Below, in pieces: positions 16,657 to 24,638 of a DNA stretch of 48,971 nucleotides; position 1 is the first letter of the stretch, and each line of letters starts with the position of its first letter. A model generated the notes under the pieces. It ran no database searches. It saw only the letters and a program-made list of their open reading frames with translations, and was not told the DNA's origin. The DNA lies in contig NZ_PQSR01000060.1 of assembly GCF_002920635.1 (NCBI RefSeq), positions 1 through 48,971 of the forward strand, written 5' to 3'. Source of the stretch: Streptomyces sp. Ru72. Its GTDB lineage: Bacteria > Actinomycetota > Actinomycetes > Streptomycetales > Streptomycetaceae. A program made the position numbers and the translations under genes.

Positions 16657-16672
16657 CTGCGGTGGGACGGTG

Positions 16673-17152
16673 TCAGCTGGACGGGCCACCGACGTCGCCG
16701 GGCTGGATGCGCCCGCGCCAGGCGCCGGACTCGCCGCCACGCTGCTCGATGAACTCCTTGAAGCGGCGCATGTCTCCCTTGACGCGCCGGTCGATCACTC
16801 CCAGCATGTCCGCGGTCTTCTCCGCGGCTCCGCCGGGTTCCACGTCCATCACGAGCTCCACGCGGGTGTGGGAGTCGTCCAGGCGCTGGAAGCGGACCGA
16901 ACCCTTCTGCCGGGTGTCGCCGCTGGTGGTACGCCAGGTGATCCGCTCGTCGGGGAGCTGGTCGACGATCTCGGTGTCGAACTCCCGCCGCACTCCGCCG
17001 ATCTTGGTGGTCCAGTGGTTGTGGCGGTCGTCGAGCTGCGTGACCTCCTCGACGCCCTCCATGAAGTTCGGGAACTCCTCGAACTGCGTCCACTGGTTGT
17101 AGGCCGTGCGAACCGGAACGTCGACTTCCACCGTTTCCTTGACCGTGCTCAT
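16673..17152 (-). CDS. SRPBCC (START-like) cyclase/dehydrase family protein
   Basis: 159 aa. The whole protein is one helix-grip domain: STVKETVEVDVPVRTAYNQWTQFEEFPNFMEGVEEVTQLDD at the N-terminus, a central beta-sheet with HWTTKIGGVRREFDTEIVDQLPDERITWRT, then SVRFQRLDDSHTRVELVMDVEP and a long C-terminal helix DMLGVIDRRVKGDMRRFKEFIEQRG. The family binds hydrophobic ligands; this COG5637-like subgroup is common in actinobacteria, often as a stress gene. No aromatase-specific residues can be assigned. The ATG at 17152 is backed by GAGAAGGAGG 6-7 nt upstream. About 70 nt upstream on this strand a GGGTAC hexamer hints at SigB control, but the -35 half is poor. Confidence 0.88.
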   Translation of the reverse strand: MSTVKETVEVDVPVRTAYNQWTQFEEFPNFMEGVEEVTQLDDRHNHWTTKIGGVRREFDTEIVDQLPDERITWRTTSGDTRQKGSVRFQRLDDSHTRVELVMDVEPGGAAEKTADMLGVIDRRVKGDMRRFKEFIEQRGGESGAWRGRIQPGDVGGPSS

Positions 17153-17692
17153 CTGCGCCTCCTTCTCACTGATCGACCGCAGCGGGGTGTCGGCCCGCCG
17201 CATGGATCTCGGCACATTGCGGCGGGTACCCAAGGTCCGTCCGTTTACAGCTGCGGGACGACATCGGTGCGCGGGGCGAGGTGAGCGGCACGCGAGGGCC
17301 GCTTCACCGGCGGCGAGGCGGGGTGGGAAGGCATGGGCTCCCCGCCCGGGCCGGGCACTGGTGATCACCCCCACCCTCACCCTGTCGCTCGCCGGCCCCG
17401 GCTGACGGGCGGCGCCGGCTCACCGACCGGTCCACGGCCGCGACCGACTTCGCCAAGGCATACCTGCTCGCCCGGTCCGGCACCGGGATGGACGGGGTCG
17501 AACACCCCCGCGTGCTGCCGACGCGCTGACCGGGACCAGGTGCGGACGCGGTGTCCGCGGCCCCACCCGGGGGTTTTCCGTTTGTTCACCCAAGCGACAT
17601 CACAAGTGCTCCTCCATGGCACCCGTCGCCACGGGAAGACCTGCATTGTCGGATATCGGACACCCGCATCCGAGCACAGAAAGTCGACCGAC
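17153..17692. other. 540-bp stretch without a confident gene; possible gene relic at 17409-17529
   Basis: This interval upstream of the SRPBCC gene holds its promoter but no complete reading frame with a start and coding-like composition. One frame from about 17409 to the TGA ending at 17529 reads like a protein C-terminus (DFAKAYLLARSGTGMDGVEH then PRVLPTR) but has no start, upstream domain or recognised family. It may be the tail of a decayed gene or chance. Confidence 0.3.
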
Positions 17693-17830
17693 ATGGGCCA
17701 GATTCTTGTAGCCGTCGCGACGAAGATCGGCGCCGCGCTGGCCGAGGCGCTCATCCTGCGCCTTGTGTGGCAGCTGTGGGCCGCGTACGCGCGGCACCAG
17801 CGCACGGCCACCGCACCGACCGCCGCCTGA
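17693..17830 (+). CDS. small single-helix membrane or amphipathic peptide, 45 aa
   Basis: The product is mostly one hydrophobic segment, starting MGQILVAVATKIGAALAEAL and continuing ILRLVWQLWAAYARHQ, then a short Thr/Ala tail. The amphipathic, Trp-containing helix followed by basic residues resembles small conserved actinobacterial peptides, but I cannot name the family. It reads only from the ATG at 17693; upstream in-frame sequence is Pro/Arg-rich and not coding-like. No strong ribosome site (ACAGAAAG 14 nt upstream). A hairpin at 17879 follows. Confidence rests on hydrophobic composition and terminator context. Confidence 0.5.
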   Translation: MGQILVAVATKIGAALAEALILRLVWQLWAAYARHQRTATAPTAA

Positions 17831-17878
17831 CACGCAACGACCGCCACGGCCCGCCGCGGCACACGCAGCCACACGCAG

Positions 17879-17908
17879 GCGCCCGGCAGCGGTGCCGCCG
17901 CCGGGCGC
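17879..17908. terminator. hairpin between convergent small genes
   Basis: Perfect 9-bp arms GCGCCCGGC (17879-17887) and GCCGGGCGC (17900-17908) with a partly self-complementary 12-nt loop. It lies between the 45-aa gene and the minus-strand gene ending at 17924. Confidence 0.6.
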
Positions 17909-17923
17909 CGTCGCCGGGTCGCC

Positions 17924-18307
17924 TCAGGCCGTCCTCCTCGCCGAGGCACGGCTCCCACCGTTGTGCCCGGCCGCCGTTTCGGCACCACGGTCGTGCGTCC
18001 TGCCGCCGCGCAGCAGCCAGGTGGCTCCGCCGACGGCCAGCGCCACCGGCCAGTCCAGAGCCCCCGCGACCGCCATCGCGGTCAGCCCCCCGTAGAACAC
18101 CAGGTCCTTGCCGGACGGCGCGCCGGGCATCCGCGCCGTCGCCTCCCTGGCGGTGCTGGTCAGGTCGTCCCTCGTGATGTACGGAATCCTCAGCGAGGGG
18201 TGCACCGTACGCGTGTGGAGGTGCAGGCCACCCCCCTCGTGCGCATGGGTTTCCGCCGGCTGCCTCCGGGTCTCTTCCTGCGGTGCCGTCGCCGCTGTTC
18301 TGGCCAT
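17924..18307 (-). CDS. small membrane protein next to P-type ATPase
   Basis: 127 aa, family not recognised. Residues 1-60 are hydrophilic with a His-rich patch (ETHAHEGGGLHLHTRTVHP) and an ordered stretch LRIPYITRDDLTSTAREATARMPG. About 67-100 is a hydrophobic pair (DLVFYGGLTAMAVAGALDWP, VALAVGGATWLLRGG) suggesting one hairpin or two membrane helices; the tail is Arg/Gly-rich and probably cytoplasmic. The start is firm: GAGAGGAGGG lies upstream of the ATG. It is divergent from the giant P-type ATPase with a 186-bp shared region, and the His-rich region would fit metal handling. That link is inference from position. Confidence 0.7.
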   Translation of the reverse strand: MARTAATAPQEETRRQPAETHAHEGGGLHLHTRTVHPSLRIPYITRDDLTSTAREATARMPGAPSGKDLVFYGGLTAMAVAGALDWPVALAVGGATWLLRGGRTHDRGAETAAGHNGGSRASARRTA

Positions 18308-18493
18308 CCCCCTGCCCTCCTCTCACGGAGTCGGTGTGGTGTGCCACTTCAATTCTCGCGCGCCCCGCTCGGCGTGCGCTCTGCGATCCGGTGGGAATAG
18401 GAGGTTTGTCAGCATTCAGGTTGAAGTCGGCGGTTTGCGGCTACTCGCGTTATCCGGAGCGGGTGTCGGGCCGCAGGGAGCGGGTGATGCGCT

Positions 18494-21400
18494 GTGGCAC
18501 TGCCGGGAGGGCGACTGCTGCGGTCCGTCGTGTCCTCCGCCACCGCCTCGCTGTGGGACGGCACACGCACACGAGTACGCCGGTTCGAAGGGCGCCTCCA
18601 CATCGCCGTGCGCGGCCTGAGCCACGGCGAGCTGCCCCATGCCTCGGCTGCGAGGCTGGCCGAGGAGGTGGAGCGGCGGCTCACCGGGGTGCCGGGCGTG
18701 ACCTGGGCCGTGGCGAACACCGTGCTCGGGCACGCCGTGGTCGGCACGGACGACTCCTTCGACCCCGAGGAACTGGTGCCGGCCCTGATCGACGTGGTCG
18801 AGGAGCTGGAGGAGGCCCACGGGCTCGAGCACCCCCTGCCCGACCATCCGGCCTCCGGCCGTACGACCCGGCGAGCGTCCCTGGCCGTGGCCGTGCAGGT
18901 GGCGGCCGCCCCCCTGGCCGCCGTGACGGGCCTGGCCCGCCGGGCGCCGCTCCCGTCGTCGGTCACGGCTCTCATCCCCCTCGTCGACGTGCACCCGAGG
19001 CTGCGGGCGGTGGTGGACCGGGCGATCGGCACCGACAACGCCAATGTGCTGCTGCCCCTGCTGGGGGCGGTGGGCCATGCGGGCTCGGGAGGTGTGGTCG
19101 GGGTCGTCGTGGACACCGTCCGGCACACCCTGCGGGTGCTGGAGGCGAACGCGGAAGCCGCCGCCTGGGCCGCGGCCGAGCCGCGCCTGGCCGGCAGTCC
19201 CACGACCGGATCCCATGGCCCCGTGCCCGCCCCACCGCCCCGTGAGACACCGCTTCGGCCGGGGGCGGTCGAGCGCTACGCCGACCAGGCCGTCCTGGTC
19301 GCGGCGGCGTCGTTCGCCGGTTCGCTGCTGGTCACCCGGCGCCCGGCCAGGGCCGCCGGCGGTGCGCTCGCGGCGATCCCCAAGGCACCGTTGCTGGCCC
19401 GCGAAGGCTTCGCCTGTGCCCTCGGCCGGGGCCTGGCCCGCAGGGGCGTTCTCGTGGCGGACTCCGGCGCGCTGCGCAGGCTGGACCGGATCGGCACCGT
19501 GCTCCTGGACACCGGCGTTCTGGCCACCGGATCCCATGTACTGGCCGATCTGGTGCCCCTCGACGACGACGCGCCCGTGGGCGACCTCGCCGCGCGGGCA
19601 CACCGGCTCTTCGACGGCTCCGCGCCCGGCAAGCCCGCCCGTGACGGCGAATGGGCCCTGGGCCCGGTCGAGCACCTGTCCGTGCAGGGGCGCACCGGAG
19701 CGCGCGAGCGGGAGCGGATGCACCGCGACGGGGCACGGCTCGTGCTGGGGCTCGCACACGGGCGGCGGCTGCTCGCCGTGATCAGTGCGGTGCCGCAGAT
19801 GCACGACGCCGCCGGGGCCTTCGTCCCCGCGGCGCACGCCGCCGGGCTGCGCGTCGTGGTCGCCGGGGCGCACACCGCCGACCCGGCCGTGCGCGAGGCC
19901 CACGCGGTGCGCGCGGCGGACGAACGACTGGTGGACTGCGTACGGGACCTCCAGCGTGATGGAGAAGGGGTGCTGCTGATCTCCCGGGACCGGGCGGCCC
20001 TGAGCGCGGCCGACGTAGGGGTCGGTGTCGTCGGCCCGGAGGGGTCGCCGCCCTGGGGCGCGCATCTGTACGTGGACGCCGCGGCGGCGGCCGTCGTCAT
20101 CGTGCGGGCCTGCCGCGGTGCCCGCGACAGTGCGCGGCGCGGAGTCCGGATCGCGGAGGCGGCCGCCGCCGTCGGTGCGACGGCGGCGCTGGCCGGGCGG
20201 TCGGGGCGGCCCGCGGCGCGCGGCGTGACGGCGTTCAACGCGGCGGGCGCCCTCGCCACCTGCACCGGAGTCTGGTCGGCCGTACGAGTGCTGCGGCGTC
20301 CTTCCCCGGTGACCGCCGCGTCCCGTCGCCCCTGGCACGCGATGGACCCGGGCACCGTCCTCGAGCGGACCGGGAGCGCCGAGGCCGGGCTGACGGACGA
20401 GGAGGCGCAGGCGCGGGGCACCGCACCCGGCGAGCGGGCCCCCACGTCGTCGCCCGTGCGGGCGTACCTCACCGAGATGGCCAACCCGCTCACGCCCGTC
20501 CTCGGCGCCGGGGCGGCCATGTCGGCGTCGGTGGGCGCCGTCCTCGACGCCGTCGTCATCGTGGCGGTCACCGCCGTGTCCGGGCTCGTCGGCGGGTTCC
20601 AGCGCTACCGGACCGACCGGGCGGTGGCCCGGCTGCGCCGCGAGTCGGGCGTGATGGCCCGGGTGCTGCGGGACGAGCGGGAGACCACCGTGCCCGCCCA
20701 CAAGCTGGTCGTGGGCGATGTCGTGGTGCTGAGCGCCGGCGATGTCGTACCCGCGGACGCGCGCCTGCTGGAGGCGCACCACCTGGAGACCGACGAGTCG
20801 GCACTCACCGGCGAGTCGCTGCCGGTGGCCAAGGCCGTCGCGCCCGTGCTGGCCTCGGACGTCGCGGAGCGCACGTCCATGGTGTACGAGGGCACCACCG
20901 TCGCGGCCGGCCGCTGCCGCGCGGTCGTCGTCGCGACCGGTACGGAGACGGAGGCCAGCCGGGCCGCGGTGTTGGGCCGGGGCGCGGCCATGCCGGCCGT
21001 CGGGGTGGAGCGCAGGCTGGCACGGATCACCCGCGGCACACTGCCCGTGGCCCTCGGCTCGGCCGCCGCGGTGATGGTGGCCGGAACGCTGCGCGGACGC
21101 TCGACGCGGGAGACGGTGGGCGCGGGGGTGGGACTGGCCGTGGCCAGTGTCCCGGAGGGACTGCCGTTCCTGGTGTCGGCGGCCCAACTCGCCTCCGCCC
21201 GCAGGCTTTCCGCACGGGGCGCCCTGGTCAGGGATCCCCGTACGATCGAGGCGGCCGGCCGTACCGACGTCCTGTGCTTCGACAAGACCGGAACCCTCAC
21301 TCACGGTCGGATCTCCCTCGTCGCCGTCTCGGCGGACGGCGAGAGCCGATCCCTGGAATCCCTCGGCGACGAGCAACGTGCCGTCCTCGCCGCCGCGTTG

Positions 21401-22894
21401 CGGGCCACCCCTCACCCGCACGGCGGCGCCGGGTTCGAGCACGCGACCGACGGGGCCGTCACCGCCGGCGCGCACGAGGCGGGCGTGCGACGGACGACGG
21501 ACGTGCCCGGCTGGCGGCGTGTCTCCGGCCTGCCGTTCGAGCCGAGCCGCGGCTTCCACGCCACGATGGGCCGGATCGGGGAACGCCGGATCCTGTCGGT
21601 GAAGGGGGCGCCGGAGGAGGTCGTCGAGCGCTGCGCCACCCGGGGCGGCCGGCCGCTGGACGAGCGGGAGCGCGCGGACGTGCTCTCCGCCGGCGAGAAG
21701 CTGGCGGCCGAGGGCCATCGCATCCTCGCCGTCGCGGAGCTGCGGGAGGCGGCCGGCGAGGAGCTGAGGGACGAGACGGTGCGTGGGCTGGACTTCGTCG
21801 GGTTCCTGGCCTTCGCCGACCGCGTGCGCGGCACCGCCGCGGAGGCGGTGCGCCACCTGGTGGAGTCCGGGGTGCACATCGTGATGATCACCGGGGACCA
21901 CCCGGGCACTGCCGGGGCGATGGCCTCCGAACTGGGCGTCCTGGACGGCAGGCGGGTGGTGACCGGCACCGAACTCGACGACCTGGACGACCGGGCGCTG
22001 GATGCCCTGCTGCCCGATGTCGGGGTCGTCGCGCGAGGTACTCCCGTGCACAAGGTGCGTGTGGTGCAGGCGTTCCAGCGGCTGGGACGCACCGTCGCGA
22101 TGACCGGGGACGGCGCCAACGACGCGCCCGCGATCCGGCTCGCGGACGTCGGCATCGCGTTCGGGACGCGCGCCACGCCGGCGGCGCGTGCGGCGGCCGA
22201 CCTGGTGGTCACGGACGACCGGCTCGAGACGGTGCTCGCCGCTCTGGTGGAGGGCCGCGCCATGTGGGCGTCCGTGCGGCAGGCGCTGGCGATCCTGGTC
22301 GGCGGCAACCTGGGCGAGATCGCCTTCACCCTCCTCGGCGCGGCCGCCACCGGGACCTCGCCGCTGACAGCCCGTCAACTCCTGCTGGTGAACCTGTTCA
22401 CGGACCTGGCTCCGGCCATGGCGGTCGCCCTGCGCCCGCCGCGCCCCGAGGCCGCCGAGCGGATGCTGCACGAGGGACCGGAGGTCTCCCTGGGCACGGC
22501 CCTGACCGAGGAGACCGTGTGCCGGGCCGTCGCCACCGCTCTCGGCGCGACCGCCGCCTGGATCGTCGCCCGGTTCACCGGCCGCGCCGTGCGCGCCCGT
22601 ACGGTCGCCCTCGTCGCGCTGGTGGGCACACAGCTCGGGCAGACGCTGCTGGCCGGTGGCCGCAGCGGGGCGATCGTCGGCTCCTCCCTCGGTTCGCTGG
22701 CGGCGCTCGCGGCCGTGGTGCAGACGCCGGTGCTCAGCCAGTTCTTCGGCTGCACGCCGCTCGGCCCGTTCGCCTGGGGCATCGCGCTGTCCACCGCGGC
22801 GGCGGCGACGGTGAGTTCGCTGTTCCTGCCGCCGCTGGTCGGCCGCATCCGGGCCGCGCTTCCGCGGCCGCTGCCGGCCGTCGCCGGGGCGTAG
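18494..22894 (+). CDS. giant P-type cation-transporting ATPase with degenerate internal second P-type module
   Basis: 1466 aa, about twice a usual P-type ATPase; similar in size to mycobacterial CtpH/CtpI. Residues about 30-110 look like a ferredoxin-fold metal-binding domain without its CxxC. Residues about 255-620 are a second, decayed ATPase core: the phosphorylation site reads LLDTGVLATG (Asp339) instead of DKTGT, and the hinge ends in ADVGVGVVGPEG without a GDGxND. The active half begins at about 620 and has TGES (772-775), CFDKTGTLT with phosphoryl Asp930, MTGDGANDAP (1203-1212), and membrane helices near 680, 850-900 and at the C-terminus. A GTG start follows GGGAGCGGG. The ion is unknown; the membrane motif SVPEGLPF suggests Ca/Mg-type rather than heavy-metal CPx-type transport. 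Confidence 0.9.
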   Translation: MALPGGRLLRSVVSSATASLWDGTRTRVRRFEGRLHIAVRGLSHGELPHASAARLAEEVERRLTGVPGVTWAVANTVLGHAVVGTDDSFDPEELVPALIDVVEELEEAHGLEHPLPDHPASGRTTRRASLAVAVQVAAAPLAAVTGLARRAPLPSSVTALIPLVDVHPRLRAVVDRAIGTDNANVLLPLLGAVGHAGSGGVVGVVVDTVRHTLRVLEANAEAAAWAAAEPRLAGSPTTGSHGPVPAPPPRETPLRPGAVERYADQAVLVAAASFAGSLLVTRRPARAAGGALAAIPKAPLLAREGFACALGRGLARRGVLVADSGALRRLDRIGTVLLDTGVLATGSHVLADLVPLDDDAPVGDLAARAHRLFDGSAPGKPARDGEWALGPVEHLSVQGRTGARERERMHRDGARLVLGLAHGRRLLAVISAVPQMHDAAGAFVPAAHAAGLRVVVAGAHTADPAVREAHAVRAADERLVDCVRDLQRDGEGVLLISRDRAALSAADVGVGVVGPEGSPPWGAHLYVDAAAAAVVIVRACRGARDSARRGVRIAEAAAAVGATAALAGRSGRPAARGVTAFNAAGALATCTGVWSAVRVLRRPSPVTAASRRPWHAMDPGTVLERTGSAEAGLTDEEAQARGTAPGERAPTSSPVRAYLTEMANPLTPVLGAGAAMSASVGAVLDAVVIVAVTAVSGLVGGFQRYRTDRAVARLRRESGVMARVLRDERETTVPAHKLVVGDVVVLSAGDVVPADARLLEAHHLETDESALTGESLPVAKAVAPVLASDVAERTSMVYEGTTVAAGRCRAVVVATGTETEASRAAVLGRGAAMPAVGVERRLARITRGTLPVALGSAAAVMVAGTLRGRSTRETVGAGVGLAVASVPEGLPFLVSAAQLASARRLSARGALVRDPRTIEAAGRTDVLCFDKTGTLTHGRISLVAVSADGESRSLESLGDEQRAVLAAALRATPHPHGGAGFEHATDGAVTAGAHEAGVRRTTDVPGWRRVSGLPFEPSRGFHATMGRIGERRILSVKGAPEEVVERCATRGGRPLDERERADVLSAGEKLAAEGHRILAVAELREAAGEELRDETVRGLDFVGFLAFADRVRGTAAEAVRHLVESGVHIVMITGDHPGTAGAMASELGVLDGRRVVTGTELDDLDDRALDALLPDVGVVARGTPVHKVRVVQAFQRLGRTVAMTGDGANDAPAIRLADVGIAFGTRATPAARAAADLVVTDDRLETVLAALVEGRAMWASVRQALAILVGGNLGEIAFTLLGAAATGTSPLTARQLLLVNLFTDLAPAMAVALRPPRPEAAERMLHEGPEVSLGTALTEETVCRAVATALGATAAWIVARFTGRAVRARTVALVALVGTQLGQTLLAGGRSGAIVGSSLGSLAALAAVVQTPVLSQFFGCTPLGPFAWGIALSTAAAATVSSLFLPPLVGRIRAALPRPLPAVAGA

Positions 22895-22935
22895 ACGGTA
22901 GCCGACGGAACACCTTCCGGAGCGTCAAAACCTTT

Positions 22936-22950
22936 TCTTGAACGTCAAGA
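22936..22950. promoter_or_regulatory. inverted repeat upstream of NlpC/P60 gene
   Basis: TCTTGA and TCAAGA with a 3-nt centre in an AT-rich stretch. The element CGTCAA recurs at 22923, and GACGTCTTGG lies just downstream. Located 40-60 bp upstream of the predicted -35 box; possible regulator site. Confidence 0.35.
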
Positions 22951-22991
22951 TGAAAATCACACCGACGTCTTGGACATTTCGCGGCTCAATC

Positions 22992-23021
22992 TTCACGCGA
23001 GGCACACAAGTTGGCTAGGTT
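22992..23021 (+). promoter_or_regulatory. housekeeping-type promoter of NlpC/P60 gene
   Basis: TTCACG (22992-22997), 18-nt spacer, TAGGTT (23016-23021) agree with the Streptomyces vegetative consensus TTGACR-N16-18-TAGVTT. Predicted transcription start about 23028, which places the hairpin at 23030 at the very 5' end of a leader of about 175 nt. Confidence 0.5.
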
Positions 23022-23029
23022 GTCCGACA

Positions 23030-23073
23030 GGCCGCACGACTCCCTCCGGCGAACCTCGCCGGGTCGCGCGGCC
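23030..23073 (+). ncRNA. structured 5' leader hairpin
   Basis: An 11-bp outer stem with one A-C mismatch (23030-23040 with 23063-23073), a 5-nt bulge (TCCCT) and a perfect 6-bp inner stem (CCGGCG/CGCCGG, loop AACCT). It would form at the start of the transcript from the promoter above. NlpC/P60 genes of actinobacteria are often under cyclic-di-AMP (ydaO) riboswitches, but I do not see the conserved ydaO cores here. Confidence 0.4.
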
Positions 23074-23202
23074 TCCGCCAAGGGCACGGGCCACAGAGCA
23101 CGCCTTCCGGAGCCTCCAGCCCGACCCTCCCCCAGTGCCCGAACGGCCTGGGGGCGCCGCACGGCCGACCCGGCAGGCGGAGCACGGAAGGAGTACGTCC
23201 CC

Positions 23203-24617
23203 ATGGCGCAGCGCGACTCCGAGGGGCCGAGCCGCGAGGAGGTCCAGCGGCGGATCCAGAGCCTCTACGACCGGGCCGAGACCGCCACCGGGAACTTCAA
23301 CGCGACCCGCGCGATGTCGACGGGGAGCCGCAGGCGCACCGACCCGTTCGCCGGCAGGCAGCGCAGGCGCAATGATCCCGTGCTCGACGATGTCGCCCGG
23401 GAGTGGTTCGACGCGGCGCGCGCGAGGCTGGGCCCGACCGTTCCGGCGGTGCTGCCGGCGGACAGGATGCCGGGTGGGGCGGCCGGGGACCGGCCCGTGA
23501 TCCCGGCGAGGCGGCCGGGGAACGAACTGCCCGCGCTCGAGCGGGCGAGCGCGGACCGGCCGGTCCGGGAACTGACCGCCGGGCCGGCTTCCGGGTCGGA
23601 CCGGCCTGTCCGGGAGTTGACCGCCGGGCCGGTGGCGGAGTTGACGGCAGGTTCCCCGGCCATGTCTCCTGCCGCGCCGGCGTCGCGGCAGGAGACGCCG
23701 CGGGCCCTGCCGGGGGCTCCCGGCGAGCCGGCGCGGTCGACGCCGACCACCGCCAAGGAGCGGAGCTGGCGCAAGCTCGCCGCGGCCCGGGAGATGCTGG
23801 ACCGGCATGCGGCGCAGCAGGGCCCGGCGGGCGGCACCTGGGCAACCCCGGAAACGCTCGCTGACAGCGGGCGGGCCTGGCAGCGGGGGCGGACGGCCGG
23901 TGTCCCCGCGGTCCTGCCGAGTGTGTCCCCGGCCGCGGCCCTCACCGCCGTTCCTTCTGCCGTGGCCCCCTGCCCATCCCGCCGTCCCCGGACACGTCGA
24001 CCGCGCTCGCCGTGCCGGCACCCCCGGCCACCGAGCCCGGCCCAGCCGCCACGCCCCCCTTCGCCATGCCCGCCTTCGCCACGTCGGCGCCCCCCGTCAC
24101 CGCTCCCGTTCCGACCACCCCGATGCCGCTCACCGGTCCGGACACCCTCGCCGCCACGGCCCCTCTCGCCATCCCGGCGCCCGCCCCGGGCCCCGCGCCC
24201 GTCGCCCCCGCGCTTCCGGTCGCCGACGCCTTCGTCGGCGTGGCCGATGCGGGGTACGGCACCAAGGCCGCGAAGGCGCTCGCCTTCGCCCGGGCGCAGA
24301 TCGGCAAACCGTGCGTGTGGGGTGCCTCCGGGCCCGACTCCTACGACGCCCCGGGCCTGGCCCAGGCCGCCTGGAAGGCCGCCGGGGTCGTGCTGCCCCG
24401 CTCCGCACCCGATCAGGCGGCCACGGGCGCGCCCGTCTCCCTCACCGCTCTCCAGCCGGGGGACCTGGTCTTCTTCGATGACGGCGCCGGCCATGTCGGC
24501 ATCTGCACCGGCAACGGCATGATGATCCACGCGCCGGGCCCGGGAGCCTACGTCCGCGAGGAGTCCCTCCACCACGCCGGCCGGTCGGCGATCCACGGGG
24601 CGGTGCGGCCCGCCTGA
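23203..24617 (+). pseudogene. NlpC/P60-like protein, frameshifted and lacking the catalytic cysteine
   Basis: The start ATG 23203 has a strong ribosome site (GGAAGGAG). Residues 1-250 are charged and disordered, beginning with a short helical segment (REEVQRRIQSLYDRAETATG), with a tandem motif RPVRELTAGP. The coding frame then changes: the N-terminal frame becomes Arg/Pro/Ser junk after about 23965, while an Ala/Pro linker and the NlpC/P60 domain continue in the other frame to 24617. One missing base in the C-run near 23970 would explain it. In the domain, GKPCVWGASGPDSYDAPGLAQAAW has Ala where DCSGL normally carries the nucleophile; His in GHVGIC and IHAPGPG remain. If translated, it is probably a non-hydrolytic cell-wall binder. 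A sequencing error cannot be excluded. Confidence 0.75.
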
Positions 24618-24638
24618 GGCCGGGGCGCCCCGGCCTCA
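24615..24638. terminator. 24-bp perfect palindrome whose ends are the stop codons of two convergent genes
   Basis: Reads identically on both strands (12-bp arms, centre GGCGCC). The first three bases are the TGA of the NlpC/P60 frame and the last three are the TGA of the opposing SDR remnant. It is likely a bidirectional terminator with no intergenic spacer. Confidence 0.75.

Noticed and set aside
17221..17230. GGGTAC as a SigB promoter for the SRPBCC gene
   Set aside because: The -35 half does not fit at 14-16 nt; mentioned only in the gene entry.
15002..17284. Very long open frames on both strands over the GT-C-like membrane protein gene
   Set aside because: Arg/Pro/Gly-rich products lacking domains; the frame with helices and a good ribosome site is the gene.
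17409..17529. Coding-like 40-codon stretch without start
   Set aside because: Too short, no family, no upstream part; kept only as a possible relic in the gap description.
18416..22471. 1351-codon minus-strand frame antisense to the P-type ATPase
   Set aside because: GC-driven open antisense frame; product is His/Arg/Gly-rich without motifs, while the plus strand has all P-type motifs.
22990..23202. ydaO-type cyclic-di-AMP riboswitch
   Set aside because: Expected by gene family, but the conserved core sequences are not recognisable; only a hairpin is reported.
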